From: an uncultured Granulosicoccus sp.
GTDB lineage: Bacteria > Pseudomonadota > Gammaproteobacteria > Granulosicoccales > Granulosicoccaceae
Assembly: GCA_947499955.1 (NCBI GenBank)
Contig: CANMQI010000002.1
Location: forward strand, 124,001 to 188,000
Length of the DNA: 64,000 bases
Direction of reading: 5' to 3'
Each line of letters starts with the position of its first letter. The stretch's first letter is position 1. The notes under the pieces were generated by a model. That model made no database searches. It saw only the letters and a program-made list of their open reading frames with translations, and was not told the origin of the DNA. The position numbers and the translations under genes are program-made. Positions 51,844-60,863 of the stretch are shown here, piece by piece.

Positions 51844-52449
51844 TCAGCGGCAAGTCTGCCAGTGGCGGATGAAGCTGCCGACGAGCAATTCCACGATCTG
51901 GCTGTCAGCATCCGGTGCTTCCAGATGCAACTGTGAGGATAGCCTCAACGCCGCCGTGCCATGCACGGCTGACCACAGTGCCAGCGCGCCCTGACGAATA
52001 GCCTCCTCGGAAGCTTCGGGTTGCAGCTGCTGCAATTGCAGGCTGAGCAGTTCGAACAGCGTGCGGATCTGGTCACCGAGCCCCGGTGGCGGGGTCTCCG
52101 GATGCTGGATGCTGCGAGAGAACATCAGGTCGAACTGATGGGTGTGTTCTCGGGCGAACTGCAGGTAGGCCTGACCCATGGAATGAAGGGCATCTTCGGG
52201 GCTGGGACTGTTCTGCTGGGCTGACGCACAGCGCTCGTACAGCGTGTGGAGTCCGATCTGATTGACGTGCAGGAAGATGTCCTGCAGATTGATGAACACC
52301 GAATAAAGCATGCCGGGTGTATACCCGACGGCGGTTGCAATCTGTCTTGCCGTGACCTTGTCGGCACCTCTCTGTTTCACCAGATTCAAAGCCGCCTCGA
52401 TGATCATCTGCTGCAATTGCTCGCGGCTGTGGTCGCTACGTCGGCCCAT
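51844..52449 (-). CDS. TetR/AcrR family transcriptional regulator
   Basis: This 201-residue repressor has an N-terminal helix-turn-helix (KVTARQIATAVGYTPGMLYSVF near 28-50, quoted in part) and a helical effector domain with SAVHGTAALRL near 170. It lies 24 bases upstream of the aldehyde dehydrogenase-SDR pair on the same strand, so it probably regulates that operon and itself. I chose the ATG at 52449; 19 further codons upstream are in frame but precede the conserved region. No operator palindrome is plain in the 139-base gap upstream. Confidence 0.86.
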   Translation of the reverse strand: MGRRSDHSREQLQQMIIEAALNLVKQRGADKVTARQIATAVGYTPGMLYSVFINLQDIFLHVNQIGLHTLYERCASAQQNSPSPEDALHSMGQAYLQFAREHTHQFDLMFSRSIQHPETPPPGLGDQIRTLFELLSLQLQQLQPEASEEAIRQGALALWSAVHGTAALRLSSQLHLEAPDADSQIVELLVGSFIRHWQTCR

Positions 52450-52588
52450 GATTGCATTGCATGATGATTGATAAGGTACCGTCGAGTATAACGAGCCCGC
52501 GACCACAGGAAGTTGCTCGTTGGGGAAACAGGAAAAAAAGACACCTCGAACGGCGCCGTGACTCGGACGTTTGCATCGGCGGAGTTGT

Positions 52589-54301
52589 TCAGCCCGGCTT
52601 GTGCAGGACGGACAGGTGCGGAAAAGGGATGTTCAGTGAGGCTCGAGTACAGGCATCGATACAGGCGCTCTGGATGATGCGTTCGATCTTTCGGTAGGAC
52701 TTCGCCGCCCGGCTGTCACAGGTGACGAAGATCCAGTAATCCAGCGAAGAGTCGTTGGCCAGTTTCAGCTCGACCCGGACATCCTTGATGAAGTCGCTGA
52801 GGTCAGTCTGAGAGAGTTGTTCTCTGACGGCGTCGCGCAACAGTCTGGGCACCTGAGTCAGGCTGATGTCCTGATGCTGGTAGTCCACACCGAAGCTGCT
52901 GGTGACACCGAAAGTGCCACCGCGGGTCAGGTTGGTCATGGTCGCGCGATAGAATTCGGCGGTGGGCATGCTGACCAGTTGGCCTCCCCGGTGCTTGAGC
53001 ACGACGGTGTCAGGATTCTGATCGATCACTTCCATCAGGCTGTGGTCCTCCAACAGCACGATATCGCCGCGTGAGCTCGGAAACCAGGGGTCCTTGCCGG
53101 ACGGGCGTGATGTCGTATCGTGAAACTCGGCCAGGGGAATACGCAGCACCCCGTGCAACTCGGGGTTGCGCAGTACGGTGTACATGTTGATGTGTTCGAC
53201 GCGCCAGGGCAGACCGCGGTACAGAATACGTTCCGATTCGCGCATGGGGCCGATGTTCAGCAGCAGGCGGGCTTCGGACAGGTAGCGTGGCAACAGATTG
53301 CGTATCCCCAGAGCCAGACCCACGATCAGGAGGATGAGCAGTCCCAGCAGCAGTACATCGCCACGTTCGTAGAAGACGACGAAGACGGCTATCAGGATGA
53401 GCACGAAGGTCAGCACCTGGACGCTGTAGGCGGCGAGCCGGTAGCGGGTGCGACTCTCGGGGGTTGTTTTATCGACCAGCGAGGAACGGTAGCCGCGCAT
53501 CAGAAAACGCACGCCGAAGTACACGGCGGATGCTGCCAGCAGGGCGATAAGGAGGGTCAGGCCTCGACCGGTCACGAAATCCTGTAGGGATTCGGCAACG
53601 GTCTGCGCCAGCGTCTTGTCCCCTTGCAGATCGGCGATCTGGAAGCGGGCGATCTCGATGTCGCTCTGGGCATCATCGAGCCGGCCTTGCCACAGCTTGA
53701 CCAGGCGCTCCAGTGAGGCGGCCAGTTCTCCCTCGGGCGCTCGCTTGGCGAGCAGGGTGAGGTTGTCCAGAGCCAGCGTGGCGGTTGCCAGTTCCTGCTG
53801 GCGCAGCATGATCCGATCGTTGAGTTCCTTGATCTTGCGAGGCTTCTCGGTCAGATCCTTGAGGCTGTCGATGACCGGTTGCGCAATCAGGGCAATGTCC
53901 TCGCGCCAGTTGCTGTCCTTTTGTTCTTCCGCCGGGGCGAACAGGCTGCTGTCGACGCCACCGATGGCGATGGTTTCAAGAGTGTCACGCAGCTGCTGGA
54001 TGTCTTCGCCGAGCTCCTCTGCCTGGACTCGCAGGTCCTCCTGATCCTGCTCGTTGGCAGCCTTGATGGCTTCGCCCAGTGAGCTGCGCTCGTCAATCTT
54101 CTGACTGAGTACACCCTGGATGTACGCCAGTCGTTCCAGGGTCGCTGCCGGGTTCTGCGCCGTGCCCTCGATTGCGGTCACCACAGCGTTGCCCTGTTCC
54201 GGCTGCCCGGTCTGCTGGGCCCATGCCATCGGCAACATCATTCCGCTCAACAGGACAAGCAGGGAAACGAGTCTGGCGGTCGCCGACGGCAATCTGTTCA
54301 T
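52589..54301 (-). CDS. Divergent MscS-type mechanosensitive channel protein
   Basis: This 570-residue membrane protein has a signal peptide (cleavage near MAWAQQ, residue 28), a long helical coiled-coil periplasmic region (about 40-220) and four or so hydrophobic helices between 235 and 350. GLALGIRNLLPRYL near 340 corresponds to the pore helix. A beta-rich domain, RGGQLVSMPTAEFYRATMTNLTRGG near 455 given only in part, matches the MscS beta domain. The middle is longer than usual and the pore Ala/Gly pattern is poor, so gating may differ. It follows the EndoU gene by 55 bases. Confidence 0.72.
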   Translation of the reverse strand: MNRLPSATARLVSLLVLLSGMMLPMAWAQQTGQPEQGNAVVTAIEGTAQNPAATLERLAYIQGVLSQKIDERSSLGEAIKAANEQDQEDLRVQAEELGEDIQQLRDTLETIAIGGVDSSLFAPAEEQKDSNWREDIALIAQPVIDSLKDLTEKPRKIKELNDRIMLRQQELATATLALDNLTLLAKRAPEGELAASLERLVKLWQGRLDDAQSDIEIARFQIADLQGDKTLAQTVAESLQDFVTGRGLTLLIALLAASAVYFGVRFLMRGYRSSLVDKTTPESRTRYRLAAYSVQVLTFVLILIAVFVVFYERGDVLLLGLLILLIVGLALGIRNLLPRYLSEARLLLNIGPMRESERILYRGLPWRVEHINMYTVLRNPELHGVLRIPLAEFHDTTSRPSGKDPWFPSSRGDIVLLEDHSLMEVIDQNPDTVVLKHRGGQLVSMPTAEFYRATMTNLTRGGTFGVTSSFGVDYQHQDISLTQVPRLLRDAVREQLSQTDLSDFIKDVRVELKLANDSSLDYWIFVTCDSRAAKSYRKIERIIQSACIDACTRASLNIPFPHLSVLHKPG

Positions 54302-54356
54302 GGGTTCAGCCGATTTTTCTGCACATCACGATAAGTAACCATCCGCCCGGAGGCGC

Positions 54357-54962
54357 TCAGTCCCGAACATAGATGGGAAAGGCCGTATTGATGCCGCCAC
54401 GACTGGACGTGTAGCCCTGCACCGAGAAGCCGAGTCCGGATGGACCTTCAAAGGGTTGCGCCTTCGGGTTGGCACTGTTTTCGTAGGCGTTCAGTACAGC
54501 CTGCAATACCTCATTGCGCGACAGGGAGTCGGGAAAGAAGCTGGAGAACTTCTCCTTCCATTGCTGCCCATCCCGAATTTCTATGGCGGCGGTATACACG
54601 CCGGCCTTGTTGGGATGGTCCCGCACGGACTTGATTCTGGCACCTGCCGGGTCCTGTCCGCCAGGGCGTGAGTGGAAACCGACAGGCTTGCCGCTGCGAT
54701 TGATCTCACCAGCGAAGATGTGCCACTGGTTGATATTGGGTTCGGTCTTGCTCCATTTCGGGTAATCCGGCTCGCTTCCCGAGTCGCTGAAACTGGCAGA
54801 AGAGGTGCTGTTGGTGGTGCTGTCAGTGTTGGAGTCTTGGGTGACAGGTGCACTGCCGCCACGCGACAATGCCTGCAGATCAATACCGAATTGATCCAGA
54901 TTGACGCCCAGTGCCAGCAGGATAATGGCCGCAATGGGAATATAGCGTTTGTACTTGTTCAC
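54357..54962 (-). CDS. Membrane-anchored EndoU-type endoribonuclease
   Basis: This 201-residue protein has a TM segment near 8-20, a Ser/Thr-rich linker (about 36-64) and a C-terminal EndoU domain (about 78-200). The domain has WHIFAGEIN (His81) and VGFHSRPGG (His97), then SSFFPDSLSRNEVLQAV. Its end is GFSVQGYTSSRGGINTAFPIY (about 179-198), quoted here in part. Those two His and the Thr/Tyr of the last block are the expected active site. Bacterial EndoU domains usually end large contact-dependent toxins. Here it stands alone, anchored in the inner membrane facing out. No immunity gene is recognisable. It is upstream of, and possibly co-transcribed with, the MscS-like gene. Confidence 0.78.
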   Translation of the reverse strand: MNKYKRYIPIAAIILLALGVNLDQFGIDLQALSRGGSAPVTQDSNTDSTTNSTSSASFSDSGSEPDYPKWSKTEPNINQWHIFAGEINRSGKPVGFHSRPGGQDPAGARIKSVRDHPNKAGVYTAAIEIRDGQQWKEKFSSFFPDSLSRNEVLQAVLNAYENSANPKAQPFEGPSGLGFSVQGYTSSRGGINTAFPIYVRD

Positions 54963-55087
54963 GATTACTTGTCCTGAGAAGTTGTCGGTAAGCTAGTCTA
55001 TAAAGGTTAACAAGTCGACCTTACGGTGGCTTGCGTCAATGGAATCTGGTCCAATTGGGGACGAACACGGGCGAACACAGAGAAAAC

Positions 55088-55813
55088 ATGCTTAGGTGCC
55101 TGAAAACATTGTTCATCGCCTTGTTCACTGTGAGCCAGGTGATGCCTTCCTGCCGTGTCGCCATGGCCGATGTACTGGCGCCTGCGCTGCATGCGAGCAA
55201 CATGTCCGGCATACAGCTGGCGCAGTATGAACGCGGCGCCTATGGACGTTCCGTGGCAGATACCCAGGAAGTGGTGGATGTCGAACCGCCGCTGATCGAG
55301 CACGATGTCGTGGCCGAGTCTGAAGCCGATATCCGGCAGACCTTCGTGGCAACGGTGGTGGATGATCAGGATCTGGATAGCGTGGTGTTCTATTACCGGT
55401 ATGCCGGTGAAACCAGTTTTTCACGGTACGTGATGATGCAGGTGTCCTACTCGTCCACCTATATTGCGCAGATTCCGACCGATCCGAAAAGTACCAAGGC
55501 CATCGAGTATTACATTCAGGCGCGTGACACGAGCGGCAACCGCACGGTCAGGGGATACACTTTCAGTCCGCTGGTGCGCAACATAGTACCAATTCCTGCT
55601 GAAGAACCGCCGGTGCAGGTCAAGGCGGATACCACACCAGAGGTCCCGGCCGAGGACGGTTCCGGTATACCCAAGGTCGTGTACATCGTGGGTGGCGTGC
55701 TGCTGCTGGGTCTGATTGCCGGCGCCGCCAGCTCGTCGGGGGGCGGTTCGGATGGTGGCGGCTGCAGTGATGAAGGCTGCCGACTTTCGCTTACCATCAA
55801 CCAGCCGTTCTAG
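55088..55813 (+). CDS. Exported hypothetical protein with C-terminal membrane segment
   Basis: This 241-residue protein has a signal peptide (about 1-27), then a beta-rich domain with VDDQDLDSVVFYYR and IEYYIQARDTSGN that resembles an Ig-like or fibronectin-like unit. One C-terminal hydrophobic helix (VVYIVGGVLLLGLIAGAA, near 198-215) is followed by a Gly/Ser-rich tail with two Cys (GGCSDEGC). I chose the ATG at 55088 after GAGAA; a TTG 19 codons upstream is possible. No family is known to me. The lipoprotein gene begins 10 bases after it. Confidence 0.58.
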   Translation: MLRCLKTLFIALFTVSQVMPSCRVAMADVLAPALHASNMSGIQLAQYERGAYGRSVADTQEVVDVEPPLIEHDVVAESEADIRQTFVATVVDDQDLDSVVFYYRYAGETSFSRYVMMQVSYSSTYIAQIPTDPKSTKAIEYYIQARDTSGNRTVRGYTFSPLVRNIVPIPAEEPPVQVKADTTPEVPAEDGSGIPKVVYIVGGVLLLGLIAGAASSSGGGSDGGGCSDEGCRLSLTINQPF

Positions 55814-55823
55814 GGGCTCCGAC

Positions 55824-57152
55824 ATGAGCCGATCGGAAACGAAGCAGACAATGACGACAGACAGCCAACAGCGCGCCGCTGGGCACAGGCCTCTTGCGTT
55901 CGCAAGTTCACAGCATGCGACACCAGCGCGCATGGCTCGCGGCCTGTGTCTGCTGCTGCCGCTGAGTCTGCTGGCGGCTTGCGACTCGGGTTCCTCCGGT
56001 GGGCAGTTGCAGGTCAATGAAACTGCCGGGCTGCAGTTGTACAAACCGGACTTTCTGCAGAGTCGGAAGATAGATGAAACCCAGGTTGAGTCGCGTGTCA
56101 GTGTCAGTGTTGGCGATGTCGACTATCCGGCCGTGCAACTGACGTCTCCTGCGGGCGACACCAGCTGGCGAGGCGAGGTCTATGTGCCCGAGGGCAGTGA
56201 TGCCACGCTGACGGTCGACTGGGTCGAGACGGGGGTTCCTGATCTGCCGGAGGCATTGGGTGGTGAATTGCTGCTGGCCAACTACCGTGTCGAGATCCCT
56301 GGGGTCAACACCAATCAGGCTGTCGCTGTCGACATCCGCGATTACGCCATTGCACCCACCGAAGAAGAGCCCAGACCGGAGCTCGATCTGGATGGTGATG
56401 GCTACGGCAATCTGCGCGAACGTCTGGAAGGAACCGATCCAAACGATGCCGACGAAATACCGCCTGAAGTCGTGATCGCGTACTACCCCCGCGCGCCGCG
56501 AATCGATGGCAGCTACGATTCCATCTGGAACAATGCACAGTTTCTGGATGAGGCGGACAACAATCTGTTCATCAATCAGATCTTGATCGACAAGGGCGTG
56601 GTGCAGGCGGGAGAGGATCGCCGGTATCGCTGGGGCGCCATGCACGATGGCAAGTTTCTGTATCTGATGGTATTCGCGGAAAAATTCGGGGAGCAGACCC
56701 CCTTTGGTGATTCCGAACTGGCCTATGAAGATGATGCCATCGATATCTTCTGGGACGGCAACAACAGCAAGGGTGCCAGCTATGATGGGGTGGACGATTA
56801 TCACGCCATCATCCCGCTGCTGACATCCGGGGGCGAGGCCAATGCCTCGGGCAGCAGCGATACTCGGCTGGAGTCCGGTGATCGCTCGATTCCCATCGAT
56901 GTGTCGATGTTCGAATTTGCCGTCTGTCTGTGCAGCGCACCCGAGCAGCAACAGGTCTATGAGGTCAAGCTGGATCTGCAGGCTGCGCAGATACCTGTGG
57001 ATGAGCCTTTCGGGCTGGATATCCAGTTGAACAATGATGTTGATGGTGGTGAACGGGATGCAAAATGGGCCTGGCACAATGACTCGGGGCAGGATGATAC
57101 CTGGCGGTTTCCTGTTCGCATGGGTACGGCACGCCTTGAACCCGTTCCGTAG
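55824..57152 (+). CDS. Lipoprotein with CBM9-like sugar-binding domain
   Basis: This 442-residue protein has an N-terminal polar lead of about 36 residues, then a lipoprotein signal with the lipobox LLAAC near 49-53, so it is attached to a membrane. A beta-sandwich region (about 55-185) is followed by a calcium-binding DLDGDGYGNLRE element near 192. A CBM9/DOMON-like domain (about 220-430) begins with PRIDGSYDSIWNNA. CBM9 domains bind glycan ends. An alternative start is the Met before ARGLCLLL (55932). It is linked to the secreted unknown and GPH symporter, suggesting glycan capture at the surface. Confidence 0.72.
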   Translation: MSRSETKQTMTTDSQQRAAGHRPLAFASSQHATPARMARGLCLLLPLSLLAACDSGSSGGQLQVNETAGLQLYKPDFLQSRKIDETQVESRVSVSVGDVDYPAVQLTSPAGDTSWRGEVYVPEGSDATLTVDWVETGVPDLPEALGGELLLANYRVEIPGVNTNQAVAVDIRDYAIAPTEEEPRPELDLDGDGYGNLRERLEGTDPNDADEIPPEVVIAYYPRAPRIDGSYDSIWNNAQFLDEADNNLFINQILIDKGVVQAGEDRRYRWGAMHDGKFLYLMVFAEKFGEQTPFGDSELAYEDDAIDIFWDGNNSKGASYDGVDDYHAIIPLLTSGGEANASGSSDTRLESGDRSIPIDVSMFEFAVCLCSAPEQQQVYEVKLDLQAAQIPVDEPFGLDIQLNNDVDGGERDAKWAWHNDSGQDDTWRFPVRMGTARLEPVP

Positions 57153-57191
57153 GCAACCACAGGGGAGGGGCAAGGGCGATTCTGGTAGCGA

Positions 57192-58547
57192 TTGTCGACT
57201 ACCTTGAAATCGGCACGACTGCCTGTCGGGGTTCTGAGCGCTTATGCAAGTCTGGCCTTTCCGCTGGCTGCCGCTTTCATTGCGCTACAGGTCATCATTC
57301 CGACCTTCTATGCCGAATCCACGACGCTGAGTCTCAGTGTCATCGGCGGTTTACTGTTACTTGCCCGACTGGCAGATACCGTCACCGATCCAATCGTGGG
57401 TTACTGGTCCGATCGCAGCAACAGCCGGTTCGGCCGTCGCAAGGCCTTCGTGATGGCGGCGGCTCCATTCATTGCAGTATCGGTCTGGTTCCTGTTCATG
57501 CCACCCGCCGATGCATCAGGCCTGTATCTGCTGGGCTGGACAGTCGCCATTTACGTGGCGGGCACGTTGTCCATCGTGCCGACCAGCGCCTGGGCGGCAG
57601 AACTGTCCGACGATTACAATCAGCGTAGTGTCATCGCCGGCTCGCGAGTTGCGTTCGGATTGTCAGGCACATTGGTGGCCTTGTTGATCGTCGCCCTGTT
57701 CAGCGCCGAGGACTCGCAGAATCTGGGTGGGGCTCTGCAGGCGATTACCTGGCTGGTTGTCATATCCCTGTTGGCCACGACCGTGTGGTCAGCCTGGCGG
57801 GTACCGGATGTGGCGCAGACCCAACTACCGGGCCAGTCGCTCTACGCAGCCTGGCAACTGATGCTCAGCCGCAATCCCTTTCGGCAACTGTTGCTGAGCT
57901 TTCTGCTCAATGCGGTTGGCAATGCCATTCCGGCAACCCTGTTTCTGTTGTATGTCACGCACGTTCTGGCGGTGCCGGCACAGGCCGGCGTTTTCCTGTT
58001 TCTGTATTTCGTGGCGGCGGCTGTTGCCGTGCCGTTCTGGCTGGCTGTCTCGAAGCGCCTCGGCAAGCATCGCACCTGGTCCATCGCGATGGTCCTGGCC
58101 TGCCTGTTCTTCATCTGGACCCCGTTTCTCGATGCTTCCAGTGTTGTCTGGTTCTACGTCATCGTGGTCGCGACCGGGTTCACCACCGGCGCTGACCTGT
58201 CATTGCCCAGTGCCATCAATGCCGATGTCATTGAATGGGATGCCCTGGAGAACGGCTATCGTCGACCGGGGCTGTTCTTCGCCCTGTGGGGAACCGCGTC
58301 GAAGTTGTCCTATGCGCTGGCCATCGGGATCGCCTTTCCCCTGCTGGATCTGGCAGGGTTCAGTGCCAAGCTGGATAATGCCGAAGGGCCCCTGTTGTGG
58401 CTGGCCATTCTCTACGGCGCGCCTTGCATCCTGTTCAAACTCGCCGCCATTGCCAGCCTGCGCGATTATCCGATCACCGAAGCGGTACATCGGGATATTC
58501 GCCGCCAGCTGGATGAGCGGGTGGTACGCAGTACAGAATCTGGTTAA
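57192..58547 (+). CDS. GPH/MFS family glycoside-cation symporter
   Basis: This 451-residue, 12-helix transporter of the GPH family (melibiose carrier class) has LARLADTVTDPIVGYWSDRSN near 56, given here in part. FGRRKAFVMAAAP is near 79. It should import a sugar or oligosaccharide with Na+ or H+. The frame opens with TTG at 57192 right after an in-frame TAG, so a TTG start (here or four codons on) is forced. The nearest good SD (GGGAGGGG) is over 20 bases away. Its stop overlaps that of the converging MalK-like ATPase by four bases. Confidence 0.85.
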   Translation: MSTTLKSARLPVGVLSAYASLAFPLAAAFIALQVIIPTFYAESTTLSLSVIGGLLLLARLADTVTDPIVGYWSDRSNSRFGRRKAFVMAAAPFIAVSVWFLFMPPADASGLYLLGWTVAIYVAGTLSIVPTSAWAAELSDDYNQRSVIAGSRVAFGLSGTLVALLIVALFSAEDSQNLGGALQAITWLVVISLLATTVWSAWRVPDVAQTQLPGQSLYAAWQLMLSRNPFRQLLLSFLLNAVGNAIPATLFLLYVTHVLAVPAQAGVFLFLYFVAAAVAVPFWLAVSKRLGKHRTWSIAMVLACLFFIWTPFLDASSVVWFYVIVVATGFTTGADLSLPSAINADVIEWDALENGYRRPGLFFALWGTASKLSYALAIGIAFPLLDLAGFSAKLDNAEGPLLWLAILYGAPCILFKLAAIASLRDYPITEAVHRDIRRQLDERVVRSTESG

Positions 58548-59617
58548 AGGCGCATGCCAGAGTCGGCATCAAACAGATGGCTCTGGCCTTCCAGTACCTG
58601 CAACGAGAGGGTACTGTCTACATCAACCATGATCCGCTCACGCAGCAAGGCTTCCAGTTTTTCATCATCCGAGCCGCAGATGATCAGTGTTTCCGAGCCG
58701 GTCGGCTCGACGACCTGTACCGTGCACCGGAAAGCACCAGGCGCGTCGGACAATGACAGATGCTCGGGTCTCACACCATAGACAATAGCCTTGCCGACAT
58801 GCTCTCTGGCTATTGACTGGTCGACGGGTAGAGATAGACCGGTTTGAGAACGGAAATAACAGATGGAATCCTGCTTTTCAATTGTGCCATCGAGAAAGTT
58901 CATGGCCGGAGAGCCGATGAAGCTGGCCACGAAACGATTGACAGGTTTGTCGAAAAGGTCCAGAGGTGCTCCAGCTTGCTCGACGATGCCATCTCGCATG
59001 ACCACAATCTGGTCGGCCATGGTCATTGCTTCTACCTGATCATGTGTCACATAGACGGTCGTCGTCTTCAGGCGGCGATGCAGGGATTTGAGCTCGGCGC
59101 GCATCTGCACGCGTAACTTGGCATCCAGATTGGACAGGGGCTCATCGAACAGAAAGACGCTGGGATCCCGGACAATGGCTCGTCCCATCGCCACTCGTTG
59201 ACGTTGCCCACCTGACAGCTGCCTCGGGTACCGGTCAAGGTAGTCACTGAGCCCGAGAATGGCTGCTGCCTTCTGCACGGCCTTTTCCATCTCATCCTTG
59301 CTGCGTTTGGCCAGACGCAGTGAGAAGCTCATGTTCTCGCGAATGGTCATGTGTGGATACAGTGCATAGTTCTGGAACACCATGGCGATATCGCGATGCT
59401 TTGGCTCTACATCGTTGATGACTTTTTCATTGATGCTGATAGTGCCGGCGGTAATCTCCTCAAGTCCTGCGATCATGCGCAACAAGGTGGATTTGCCACA
59501 GCCTGAAGGACCGACAAGGACCACAAAGGCGCCGTCAGGCACGTCCATGGAAACGCCATGTAGCGATTTCACCTTGCCGTAGCTTTTGTGTACGTTGTCT
59601 ACCTGTACCGTTGCCAT
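58544..59617 (-). CDS. Sugar ABC transporter ATPase (MalK/UgpC-like)
   Basis: This 357-residue ATPase of the CUT1 class has Walker [10 protein letters not shown] near 36-44, signature LSGGQRQR near 134 and Walker B FLFDEPLSNLD near 155. A C-terminal TOBE/regulatory domain follows from about 240. It powers the two-permease importer encoded upstream on the same strand. It lies 16 bases after the AGE-like gene. Its stop overlaps that of the GPH symporter on the other strand. Confidence 0.94.
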   Translation of the reverse strand: MATVQVDNVHKSYGKVKSLHGVSMDVPDGAFVVLVGPSGCGKSTLLRMIAGLEEITAGTISINEKVINDVEPKHRDIAMVFQNYALYPHMTIRENMSFSLRLAKRSKDEMEKAVQKAAAILGLSDYLDRYPRQLSGGQRQRVAMGRAIVRDPSVFLFDEPLSNLDAKLRVQMRAELKSLHRRLKTTTVYVTHDQVEAMTMADQIVVMRDGIVEQAGAPLDLFDKPVNRFVASFIGSPAMNFLDGTIEKQDSICYFRSQTGLSLPVDQSIAREHVGKAIVYGVRPEHLSLSDAPGAFRCTVQVVEPTGSETLIICGSDDEKLEALLRERIMVDVDSTLSLQVLEGQSHLFDADSGMRL

Positions 59618-59633
59618 ACGAATTTCCGGCTGT

Positions 59634-60863
59634 TCAGTGGGTGGTGGAAAGGGTGGTGGTCAGTCGCCGACAGACATCGCTGGCGGCAAGTAGACTCAAG
59701 CCGGTGTGGTAGCCGGGGTCGAGATCAGGGGTGGCCGGTACGATATCCACCGCACGGCCTTCGCACATCATCTGTACAGACAGTGGCGGAGAGTTCAGCC
59801 AGAAATGTTCGAAAAAGGCCGTATCGGCAGACTGCCATATCTGCAGGAAATGCGGTTCTTGCGTCAGCTCGAAGGCCAGGGCTGCAGCCCGAATGGTTTC
59901 GGGCAGAGACCACCAGGGACTCAGCTCGCTGCTGTATCGCTGCGTTGCCAGATCAACGCTCAGACGAATGCCGCGACCGTCAAAGGCGACGACAAAGGTG
60001 TCGTTCAGTAGTTGTGTCAAAGTTGCAATCAGGCTGTCCGGTAGCGCGACACCCCAGGTTTCGAAATGAAAGCCAACCAGCTCGATAACATGTCCTGCGT
60101 TGAGTACATCACCGCCAGGGGCATTGCTGATCAAGCCCGAAGAGTCATGTGCATGCTGCTCGAGCACATCCTGCATGAATCGCTGTGAAAAGTTGTCCTG
60201 CCGTTGCAGGTCGAGACTGTGCAACAGACTGGCAGCGCCCAGAGCAATCATGCGCGGCCCGAAGTCCGGTTGTTGCCTCTGGAGTGCCTCGTCGTTGATA
60301 TGCCCGGACTCGTCCATCAGGAAGTGAGCATTGTCGATGGCTTCAATGATCTGCTCCAGCGCCGAGAGGTGACGCTCCAGATGCTCTGGTGCGAATCGAG
60401 CACTGGCTGCAATCAGCCCCTTGACCACGAAGAGATCCGAATAGGTACGAATGTGCGGTGAGCGTCGCTGTGTCTGGCCGGCGATCGGCAGGCTGGTAGC
60501 GATGGGGGTCATATGCTGGTCATAGCAGAAGCAGGCGTGATCGCGCTCGCTGTACAGCTTGTCCAGTGCCGTGTAGAGCACGCGACCACGATCGAGCAGG
60601 GAGACTGACAGCGTGGGGTCGTGCTCGGCGCAGCCTCTGCCGTGCTGAATCAGAGCCTCCAGCGCACGGCCCTGTATCCAGCCATACAGGTAGTCAGGTC
60701 CGCGCAAGGCATCGGCCGCGGTGTAGTTGCGCAGTTCGATCGGGTTGAATTTGGTATTGATCCAGGGCCCGTTTTCACTGCGGGAGAGCACCCACTCCAA
60801 CGATCGTTGGTTCGCATCACGATAACGGGCTTCTGCCTGGGTCAGAAAGATCGTGCTGTTCAT
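59634..60863 (-). CDS. AGE (N-acylglucosamine 2-epimerase) family protein
   Basis: This 409-residue enzyme of the (alpha/alpha)6 barrel AGE family has NAGHVIELVGFHFE near 254 (the PGHxxE-type active-site His and Glu). WWSLPETIRAA near 316 and a C-terminal DPGYHTGLSLLAAS block near 383 follow. AGE members interconvert epimers such as mannose/glucose or act on disaccharides. Its place inside a Mal-type import operon, starting on the last base of the permease stop (TAATG), indicates it handles the imported sugar. The exact epimer pair is not known. Confidence 0.78.
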   Translation of the reverse strand: MNSTIFLTQAEARYRDANQRSLEWVLSRSENGPWINTKFNPIELRNYTAADALRGPDYLYGWIQGRALEALIQHGRGCAEHDPTLSVSLLDRGRVLYTALDKLYSERDHACFCYDQHMTPIATSLPIAGQTQRRSPHIRTYSDLFVVKGLIAASARFAPEHLERHLSALEQIIEAIDNAHFLMDESGHINDEALQRQQPDFGPRMIALGAASLLHSLDLQRQDNFSQRFMQDVLEQHAHDSSGLISNAPGGDVLNAGHVIELVGFHFETWGVALPDSLIATLTQLLNDTFVVAFDGRGIRLSVDLATQRYSSELSPWWSLPETIRAAALAFELTQEPHFLQIWQSADTAFFEHFWLNSPPLSVQMMCEGRAVDIVPATPDLDPGYHTGLSLLAASDVCRRLTTTLSTTH

